This document shows, in pieces, positions 1 through 5,279 of a stretch of 5,836 nt of DNA (the first letter of the stretch is position 1; every line of letters begins with the position of its first letter). Below the pieces are notes generated by a model. It was not told where the DNA came from and searched no databases. It saw only the letters and a list, made by a program, of their open reading frames with translations. The position numbers were made by a program, and so were the translations under genes. Source of the stretch: a bacterium (lineage in GTDB: Bacteria; Verrucomicrobiota; Verrucomicrobiia; Chthoniobacterales; Terrimicrobiaceae); the NCBI GenBank assembly GCA_009920585.1, contig RFZT01000162.1, positions 1 to 5,836 on the forward strand, written 5' to 3'.

Positions 1-1659
1 CTCAATACCGACGCCACCGGCATCCAGTTTCGCATGCTCAATGCCACAAAAGGCCCGAGCGTCCGCGCGCCCCGCGCTCAATGCGATAAAAAAGCCTACC
101 AGTTCCGGATGAAGGTGCTCTTGGAACGCCAACCTCACCTCGATGTGAAGCAGGCCAACGTGACCAGCCTCATCACCGGAGACAATGGTGTCGAGGGACT
201 AGAAACGAACCTTGGACTTCGCTTCAACACGCGCTCCGTCGTCGTCACCACAGGCACCTTTATGCGCGGACTCCTCCATGTAGGACTTCGCAACCAAGCG
301 GGCGGACGCCTCGGCGATACGGTTTCTACTTTCAGCGACTGCTTACGGGATCTCGGATTTGAAGTCGCTCGATTCAAGACTGGTACACCGTGCCGTCTCT
401 TGGCTAAGAGCATTGATTTCTCGAAATGTGAAGCCCAGCACGGGGATGAGCCCGCTCCGCTCTTCAGCTACATGGCGGACACCATCCGTCGAGGCGAAGA
501 TGACATATTCACTCTCAACGAATGGCGCGACGGAGCTTTTCATACTCGCCAGATCCCCTGCTGGATCACCTACACGACTCCAGATACCCACGAGATCATC
601 CGCTCCAACCTTCATAAATCTCCGCTCTACTCGGGAGTCATCGAGGGAGTCGGTCCGCGTTACTGCCCTAGCATTGAGGACAAGGTGGTCAAGTTTGCAG
701 AAAAAAACCAACACCAACTCTTTCTAGAGCCCGAAGGCCGCCACAGCGATGAAATCTACGTCAACGGCGTTTCCACCAGTCTTCCGTTTGATGTTCAATA
801 CGCCTTCATCCGTAGTGTTCCCGGTCTTGAAAATGCCGAGATTCTTCGTCCCGGCTATGCGGTGGAATATGATTACTGCCCGCCCACGCAACTTCACACC
901 ACACTGGAGACCAAGCGTATGCCTGGGCTCTACTTTGCAGGACAAATTAACGGCACATCAGGCTACGAAGAGGCTGCCGCACAGGGCTTGGTGGCTGGCG
1001 CCAATGCCGCACTGAAGTGCCTCAGCCGCCCCCCGCTCACTGTCGCCCGCCATGAAGGCTACATCGGCGTTATGCTGGACGACCTCGTGACTCGTGGGAC
1101 CCCTGAGCCCTACCGCATGTTCACGAGCCGAGCCGAATACCGCCTCCTCCTGAGGCAGGACAACGCAGATCTCCGCCTCACGGGCAAAGCCATCGAACTC
1201 GGTCTTGCCGATCCCGAGCGCACCTCCCGCTTCCGTGAGAAGCACGCCCAATTTACGTCACTCAAGGCCCGCCTCAAGGAGTTCAAAGTCGATGCCATCC
1301 CGCTCGAGCGTTGGCTCAAGCGTCCTGAGAACACATGGCAATCCGTTCCCTCCGAAATCCTCTCTCAATTTCCAATCCCCGTTTGGGAGCAAATCGAAAC
1401 CGATCTGAAATACGCTGGCTATCTGACCCGTCAGGAAGAGCAAATCGCCCGCTCGGCTAGACACGAGAACAAGGCCATCCCAGATTGGCTGGACTACTCC
1501 AAGATCAACGGCCTTCGCACCGAAGCCGTTCAAAAACTCACCAGCATTCGCCCTGAGACCCTCGGCCAGGCAGCCCGCATCAGCGGAGTCACTCCTGCCG
1601 ATATCGCCCTACTCGGGATTTGGATCACCCGAGGCAACGAAACCATTTCCACACCATGA
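1..1659 (+). CDS. mnmG: MnmG (GidA), tRNA uridine-5-carboxymethylaminomethyl modification enzyme, 5'-truncated by window edge
   Basis: FAD-dependent MnmG works with the GTPase MnmE in the cytoplasm to install the (carboxymethyl)aminomethyl group on U34 of tRNAs. The frame is open from base 1, and 552 residues are visible. By comparison with E. coli MnmG (629 aa), roughly 70 N-terminal residues, including the FAD-binding Gly-rich loop, lie upstream, so the in-frame ATG at 34 is internal (the M of QFRMLNATKGP). Family motifs seen: TTGTF near visible residue 83, GGRLGD near 101, KTGTP, GVGPRYCPSIEDK with the conserved cysteine at 222 (E. coli Cys277), FAGQINGTSGYEEAAAQG at 312-329, TSRAEYRLLLRQDNADLRL near 375-393, and the C-terminal helical domain with GQAARISGVTPADIALL. 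About 17 extra residues sit near 159-185 compared with E. coli. The stop codon overlaps the trpA start (ATGA). Family assignment is essentially certain. Confidence 0.97.
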   Translation, partial: LNTDATGIQFRMLNATKGPSVRAPRAQCDKKAYQFRMKVLLERQPHLDVKQANVTSLITGDNGVEGLETNLGLRFNTRSVVVTTGTFMRGLLHVGLRNQAGGRLGDTVSTFSDCLRDLGFEVARFKTGTPCRLLAKSIDFSKCEAQHGDEPAPLFSYMADTIRRGEDDIFTLNEWRDGAFHTRQIPCWITYTTPDTHEIIRSNLHKSPLYSGVIEGVGPRYCPSIEDKVVKFAEKNQHQLFLEPEGRHSDEIYVNGVSTSLPFDVQYAFIRSVPGLENAEILRPGYAVEYDYCPPTQLHTTLETKRMPGLYFAGQINGTSGYEEAAAQGLVAGANAALKCLSRPPLTVARHEGYIGVMLDDLVTRGTPEPYRMFTSRAEYRLLLRQDNADLRLTGKAIELGLADPERTSRFREKHAQFTSLKARLKEFKVDAIPLERWLKRPENTWQSVPSEILSQFPIPVWEQIETDLKYAGYLTRQEEQIARSARHENKAIPDWLDYSKINGLRTEAVQKLTSIRPETLGQAARISGVTPADIALLGIWITRGNETISTP

Positions 1660-2468
1660 GCACGCCCAACCGTATCGAGACCAAATTTCAATCTCTTCGA
1701 ACCGCCAACCAATGTGGCTTCATCGCCTACATTACGGCAGGCGATCCGAGCCTCGAAGCAACAGTTTCACTGGTCGCCACGCTCGAAAAGTCGGGCGTGG
1801 ACATCATCGAGCTTGGGATCCCATTTTCTGATCCCCTTGCGGATGGGGCAACGATCCAAGCCGCGTCCAGTCGCGCTCTCGCCGCCGGCGCCAGCGTAGG
1901 GGGAGTGCTTGATGCGGTTAAAAAAATCCGCACAACCTCGCAGATCCCGATCGTCCTCTTTACCTATTTGAACCCGGTTTATGTGTATGGCTTCGACAAG
2001 TTCCACGCAGATGCCTCCGCCGCCGGCGCGGATGGCGTTCTGATTCTTGATCTCCCTCCAGATGAAGCCGCACGGAACGCCGAACTTATGAAATCGCATA
2101 GCCTGCTGGCTATTCGCCTCATCGCCCCTACGACACCGCCAGATCGCATGGAACTGATCGCCAAATCAGCAGAGGGTTTCATTTACTACGTCTCCCGCGA
2201 AGGCGTGACCGGCGAGCAAACCAGCCTCTCGACTAGCATCGGTTCTCAGGTACGCGAAATAAAATCCCACACCAACCTCCCCATCGCCGTCGGATTCGGC
2301 ATTTCCACCCCCGAGCAAGCCGCTGAGGTCGCCCAGGATTGTGATGCGGTCGTCGTTGGAAGCGCCATTGTGCGCCGCATCGGAGATTTCGGAACCCACC
2401 CAGATCTCAACTCCGAAATCGCCGCCTTTACCTCCCCCATCGCCAGAGCGATCAAGCAAACGCATTGA
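1656..2468 (+). CDS. trpA: Tryptophan synthase alpha chain
   Basis: TrpA cleaves indole-3-glycerol phosphate to indole and glyceraldehyde 3-phosphate; indole is channelled to TrpB in the cytosolic alpha2-beta2 complex. The 270-aa product matches the usual length (~265-270) of this TIM barrel. The family signature IIELGIPFSDPLADG is at residues 50-64, placing the catalytic Glu at 52 and Asp at 63 (Salmonella Glu49 and Asp60). Ala65 occupies a position usually held by Pro. Further motifs are TYLNPVYVYG (103-112), DLPPDEA (132-138), YYVSREGVTGE (177-187), and the phosphate-binding loops VGFGIS (212-217) and VVGSAIV (233-239). The ATG at 1656 is chosen because it overlaps the mnmG stop (ATGA) and gives a normal N-terminus; an in-frame TTG at 1620 would add 12 non-homologous residues encoded within mnmG. 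No Shine-Dalgarno sequence stands close upstream, so translation is probably coupled to mnmG. trpB is not in the window. Confidence 0.97.
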   Translation: MSTPNRIETKFQSLRTANQCGFIAYITAGDPSLEATVSLVATLEKSGVDIIELGIPFSDPLADGATIQAASSRALAAGASVGGVLDAVKKIRTTSQIPIVLFTYLNPVYVYGFDKFHADASAAGADGVLILDLPPDEAARNAELMKSHSLLAIRLIAPTTPPDRMELIAKSAEGFIYYVSREGVTGEQTSLSTSIGSQVREIKSHTNLPIAVGFGISTPEQAAEVAQDCDAVVVGSAIVRRIGDFGTHPDLNSEIAAFTSPIARAIKQTH

Positions 2469-2509
2469 GTTCCTGATATCCCCTCTCATCTCAAGCGAAT
2501 AAACTCGCC

Positions 2510-2565
2510 AAAGCTTACAATTTGCCTTTCTTTTATTTGGCTATTCTGCCAAATAGATATTCTTG
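2510..2565 (+). promoter_or_regulatory. Probable promoter region of the ars operon
   Basis: The 97-bp gap between the trpA stop and the arsR start is the only sizeable non-coding stretch and becomes clearly AT-rich from about 2515. The ars promoter is expected here because a regulator-first operon begins just downstream and a perfect inverted repeat is present. A possible -10 (TATTCT, 2542-2547) sits in the repeat spacer; the best -35-like hexamer upstream (TTGCCT, 2522-2527) is at a poor 14-bp spacing. The hexamers are therefore not resolved. If the -10 guess is right, the leader would be only about 10 nt. No convincing terminator for mnmG-trpA was seen in this gap, so read-through is possible. 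Confidence 0.4.
2534..2555. promoter_or_regulatory. Probable ArsR operator 1, perfect inverted repeat upstream of arsR
   Basis: Two perfect 8-bp arms, TATTTGGC (2534-2541) and GCCAAATA (2548-2555), flank a 6-bp spacer. Size, symmetry and AT-rich flanks fit the 12-2-type inverted repeats bound by dimeric ArsR/SmtB winged-helix repressors. The site ends 10 bp before the arsR ATG, where bound repressor would block transcription initiation. A related copy with the same spacer lies upstream of arsD. The repeat is seen directly; ArsR binding is inferred from position and family behaviour. Confidence 0.75.
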
Positions 2566-2889
2566 ATGAATCCACAAATTGAAACTCGATCGGAAATTCG
2601 TGCCGACATTATCAAAGCTCTTGCGCATCCGTCCCGCGTTCTCATTGCGGAGGCTCTGAGCGATGGGGAACGCTGCGTGCAAGACCTCACGAAATTGGTG
2701 GGCGCCGACATTTCCACTGTTTCCAAGCATCTTTCCATAATGAAGAAATCAGGATGGCTTGAGGTAGAGAAAAGAGGCTTGAATCAATTTTACCGCTTGC
2801 GGTGTCCTTGCCTTCTGGAATTTTTTCGATGCGTAGATTTAATTAACCTAGTGAGACCGAAAAAAACCGAAAATCAGGCTTGCTGCTAA
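2566..2889 (+). CDS. arsR: ArsR/SmtB-family metalloregulatory repressor
   Basis: This 107-aa protein is a winged-helix dimeric repressor that releases DNA on binding a metal or metalloid; as first gene of an ars operon its likely effector is As(III)/Sb(III). Seen: IKALAHPSRVLIAEAL (16-31), GERCVQDLTKLVGADISTVSKHLSIMKKSGWLEVEKRG (34-71) as helix-turn-helix plus wing, and NQFYRL as the second wing strand. The classical E. coli-type binding loop CVCDLC is only partly kept: Cys37 is present, but the second and third cysteines are Gln39 and Thr42. Instead Cys80, Cys82 and Cys89 (RCPCLLEFFRC) lie at the C-terminal helix, and the protein ends Cys106-Cys107. The ATG at 2566 is preferred to the adjacent TTG at 2563. 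No Shine-Dalgarno sequence is visible. The gene is visibly more AT-rich than its neighbours. Family is certain; effector is inferred from context. Confidence 0.93.
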   Translation: MNPQIETRSEIRADIIKALAHPSRVLIAEALSDGERCVQDLTKLVGADISTVSKHLSIMKKSGWLEVEKRGLNQFYRLRCPCLLEFFRCVDLINLVRPKKTENQACC

Positions 2890-2896
2890 AACAAAG

Positions 2897-2918
2897 TATT
2901 TGGCGATTTAACTAAATA
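2897..2918. promoter_or_regulatory. Probable ArsR operator 2, imperfect copy between arsR and arsD
   Basis: Arms TATTTGGC (2897-2904) and ACTAAATA (2911-2918) with a 6-bp spacer reproduce the architecture of the repeat upstream of arsR. The left arm is identical, and the right arm matches the ideal complement at 6 of 8 positions. The site fills most of the 31-bp arsR-arsD gap and ends 2 bp before the arsD ATG, occupying the place where a ribosome-binding site would be. It may be a second repressor site acting on an internal promoter or on elongation. Function is inferred from the matching pattern only. Confidence 0.6.
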
Positions 2919-2920
2919 AT

Positions 2921-3262
2921 ATGAAGACGATCCAAGTTTTTGATCCAGCGATGTGTTGCAATACCGGAGTTTGTGGACCGGAGGTCGATCCGATCCTGCC
3001 TCAAGTGGCCGGTTTTTTAGGTCAACTGAAAGAACGCGGGGTACATGTAGAAAGGTTTAATCTCGCGCAGCAACCTTTGGCTTTTGCTCAAAACCTTGCG
3101 GTACGAGCGCTCCTGAATCGCGAGGGCCTCGAAGCGTTGCCCGTATTTTACATTGATGGAGTACTGGCACTCAAAGGGCGCTATCCCGATCACGACCAGC
3201 GTGCGGAATGGATTCGCGCGCATGTGAGTGCCGACTCCTCCACGGTCCCCCTCACACCATGA
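2921..3262 (+). CDS. arsD: ArsD arsenic metallochaperone
   Basis: ArsD carries As(III)/Sb(III) from cellular thiols to the ArsA ATPase and has also been described as a weak trans-acting ars repressor. The 113-aa product begins MKTIQVFDPAMCCNTGVCG, nearly the family consensus, with Cys12, Cys13 and Cys18, the triad required in R773 ArsD for metalloid transfer. Further family stretches are VHVERFNLAQQPLAFAQN (41-58), LPVFYIDG (about 73-80) and GRYP. It has the thioredoxin-like fold expected for the family. Unlike R773 ArsD, the C-terminus (SADSSTVPLTP) has no vicinal Cys pairs; those are reported to be dispensable for chaperone activity. No Shine-Dalgarno sequence is seen: the second operator-like repeat sits directly before the start. 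The stop overlaps the arsA start by ATGA, fitting coupled production of chaperone and ATPase. Confidence 0.96.
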   Translation: MKTIQVFDPAMCCNTGVCGPEVDPILPQVAGFLGQLKERGVHVERFNLAQQPLAFAQNLAVRALLNREGLEALPVFYIDGVLALKGRYPDHDQRAEWIRAHVSADSSTVPLTP

Positions 3263-5043
3263 AGCCGCCTGAAGAAGGAGCGACTTGGCTGAAGGATGCC
3301 CCACGATTTTTGTTTTTTACCGGCAAGGGCGGGGTAGGAAAAACGTCGCTCGCCTGCGCTTCCGCACTGGCTTTGGCTGATACTGGCAGGCGAGTTCTCT
3401 TGGTGGGCACCGATCCGGCATCGAATCTGGACGAATTACTGTCGGTAAAACTCTGTGGCGCACCGACAGCGATACCCGGATGTGAGCGCCTCGATGCGCT
3501 GAATATCAATCCGGACGAAGCGGCCCAGGCCTATAGGGAAAAAATCATCGCTCCCATGCGCGGTCTCTTGCCCGAGGTCGCCCTGCGCAGCATGGAGGAG
3601 CAACTTTCCGGAGCCTGCACGATGGAAATCGCGGCATTCGACGAGTTCTCTCGCTTGCTGGGCGATCGGCTATCCACCGCTGGCTACGACCATGTTGTTT
3701 TTGATACCGCACCCACAGGCCACACTCTTCGCCTGCTCGCACTGCCCAAGGCCTGGACGGGATTTTTCGCAGCGAACACCTCCGGGGCCACTTGCCTCGG
3801 ACCGTTGGCCGGCTTGGAAAAACAACGCACCATTTATGAAGCTGCACTCGCTAGCCTCGCGGATGCCGCCAGCACATTAGTGGTGATCGTGAGTCGCGCC
3901 CAATCGGCCTCACTCCGAGAAGCAGCCCGCGCACACGGAGAGTTGGAAGCTTTGGGGATTCGTAGGCAGGTGTTGATTTTAAATGGCCTCTTCCAGCCGG
4001 GTTCGCCGAGTGACGCAGTGGCGGATGCTTTTTTTGCGCGCCAGGAAAAAGCGTTACTCGGCGCTTTGAAGTTTTTATCGATTCTCCCCGTTCATCGCAT
4101 CGCTCTTCGGCCCCACAACCTGCTGGGCATTGAAACGCTGCGCGATCTACTCGGATCCACACAAGGCACCTCGACGCTCCCACCGCAGCCCATTTCGATA
4201 AGCCCGATCGGAGACTTCAGCTCCCCCATTCCTCTACTTAAAAAAATAGCCTCTTCCGGACACGGCCTCCTTCTCACTATGGGTAAGGGGGGCGTTGGCA
4301 AAACAACGATCGCCGCTGCGGTGGCGCTCTGGCTCTCGGAACAAGGCCATCGAGTCACCCTCTCCACCACCGATCCCGCCGCGCACTTAAGCGACGCCTT
4401 GGAAGGAAATCGCGGTGCGCTTACGGTGAGGCGCATCGATCCTGCCGTCGAAACGGCGGCTTATGTCGAACAGGTCCTGGCGGAACAAAGTGAACAACTG
4501 GATGTCGATTCACGCGCCCTGCTCGAGGAAGATTTAAAATCCCCCTGCACGGAGGAAATTGCGGTCTTCCGAGCGTTTGCGCGGACCGTGGCCGAGGCCC
4601 AAGAGGGGTTCGTGGTTCTGGATACCGCACCGACGGGTCACACGCTTCTTCTCTTGGATGCGTCACTCGCCTACCACAAGGAAATCAACCGCAAAACCCA
4701 CAGCGCCCCCGAGGAGGTGAGCCAATTACTTTCGCGACTGAGAGACCCCAGCTTCACTCACGTTCTCATTGTGGCACTGCCGGAGGCAACCCCAGTGCAT
4801 GAGGCCGCGGCCCTGCAGGAGGATCTGCGCCGTGCCGGCATCGAGCCGGCCGCTTGGATCGTGAATCAAAGTTTCCACAGACTTCCCTTGCGCGATCCGC
4901 TTCTTGTCGAGCGCGCCCGCCGTGAACTCCCCTATCTAAAGGAAGTCCTCCACCTCGCTCAAGGCCCGGCCTGCCTCATCGACTGGCAACATTCCGAGCC
5001 TGTCGGCGCCGAGGCGCTTTTGAAAATCTTCTCCCCTACATAA
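3259..5043 (+). CDS. arsA: ArsA arsenite/antimonite-stimulated ATPase, two-domain
   Basis: ArsA is the soluble ATPase that energises arsenite export through a membrane permease. The 594-aa product has the full two-domain layout (R773 ArsA, 583 aa). Domain A1 has a Walker A-type P-loop TGKGGVGKT at 21-29 and DTAPTGHT at 149-156; A2 has GKGGVGKTT at 342-350 and DTAPTGHT at 455-462, with a linker around 310-335. The metalloid-site residues all appear: Cys120, His155 and Cys179 (R773 Cys113, His148, Cys172, constant offset +7), then Ser428, Cys430 and His461 (Ser420, Cys422, His453, offset +8). The ATG at 3259 is chosen for its ATGA overlap with arsD and agreement with the R773 N-terminus; an in-frame ATG at 3208 would add 17 residues encoded within arsD. 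ArsD should deliver As(III) to it, and the downstream Acr3 permease is the likely membrane partner. Confidence 0.97.
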   Translation: MKPPEEGATWLKDAPRFLFFTGKGGVGKTSLACASALALADTGRRVLLVGTDPASNLDELLSVKLCGAPTAIPGCERLDALNINPDEAAQAYREKIIAPMRGLLPEVALRSMEEQLSGACTMEIAAFDEFSRLLGDRLSTAGYDHVVFDTAPTGHTLRLLALPKAWTGFFAANTSGATCLGPLAGLEKQRTIYEAALASLADAASTLVVIVSRAQSASLREAARAHGELEALGIRRQVLILNGLFQPGSPSDAVADAFFARQEKALLGALKFLSILPVHRIALRPHNLLGIETLRDLLGSTQGTSTLPPQPISISPIGDFSSPIPLLKKIASSGHGLLLTMGKGGVGKTTIAAAVALWLSEQGHRVTLSTTDPAAHLSDALEGNRGALTVRRIDPAVETAAYVEQVLAEQSEQLDVDSRALLEEDLKSPCTEEIAVFRAFARTVAEAQEGFVVLDTAPTGHTLLLLDASLAYHKEINRKTHSAPEEVSQLLSRLRDPSFTHVLIVALPEATPVHEAAALQEDLRRAGIEPAAWIVNQSFHRLPLRDPLLVERARRELPYLKEVLHLAQGPACLIDWQHSEPVGAEALLKIFSPT

Positions 5044-5062
5044 CCAACCCAGCGTCCCATCT

Positions 5063-5272
5063 ATGCCCACCTACGTTTACGAAACCATCACCGAAACCGA
5101 AACCCCAGAGTGCTTCGAGATCAAGCAATCCATCCACGATGCCGCACTCACTCATCACCCGGAAACCGGCAAGCCTGTCCGCCGCGTGATCCTCGCGGGA
5201 AATTTACTCACCAAGTCCGGCGCGCCATCGTCCAGCGGGAGCTGCGGATGCGGCACATCCGGTTGCTGCTAG
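5063..5272 (+). CDS. Small FmdB-like protein with degenerate zinc ribbon and Cys-rich C-terminal tail
   Basis: This 69-aa protein starts MPTYVYET and contains HPETGKPVRRVI, the skeleton of FmdB/CxxC-CxxC-SSSS regulatory-type zinc ribbons (typically MPTYEY, CxxC, then CPECGKPVRR). The zinc ligands are gone: no Cys at 8 and 11, and the second CxxC has become His32-Thr35. A lone Cys17 precedes FEIKQS. The tail is Gly/Ser-rich with Cys61, Cys63, Cys68 and Cys69, ending Cys-Cys. No membrane segment or signal peptide is visible. It lies 19 bp after arsA and 7 bp before acr3, so it is almost certainly co-transcribed with them. Function is unknown; the tail could bind As(III) or another thiophilic ion, which is inference from composition and context. 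Cys-rich tails occur in other FmdB-like proteins, so the tail alone is not proof of an arsenic role. No Shine-Dalgarno sequence is seen. Confidence 0.8.
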   Translation: MPTYVYETITETETPECFEIKQSIHDAALTHHPETGKPVRRVILAGNLLTKSGAPSSSGSCGCGTSGCC

Positions 5273-5279
5273 CCTAACA

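Noticed and set aside
34..36. ATG at 34 as the mnmG start
   Set aside because: The residues before it in frame (TGIQFR) match the MnmG family, so this Met is internal and the gene begins upstream of the window.
958..1712. Long open frames on the minus strand opposite mnmG and opposite arsA
   Set aside because: They show no recognisable protein family and lie antisense to strongly conserved genes; they are explained by the codon bias of the coding strand.
2495..2508. Possible terminator hairpin after trpA (GCGA, 6-nt loop, TCGC), followed by T-rich sequence
   Set aside because: The stem is only 4 bp and the T-rich tract begins over 10 bases later, interrupted; too weak to call a terminator.
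3208..3258. In-frame upstream ATG for arsA
   Set aside because: It would add 17 residues encoded inside arsD with no likeness to ArsA; the ATGA overlap at 3259 and the constant residue offset to R773 ArsA favour the later start.
3310..4680. Internal repeat in arsA (two P-loops, two DTAPTGHT motifs) as a recent duplication
   Set aside because: This is the ancient two-domain architecture of the ArsA family; the halves are well diverged and no recent nucleotide-level repeat is seen.
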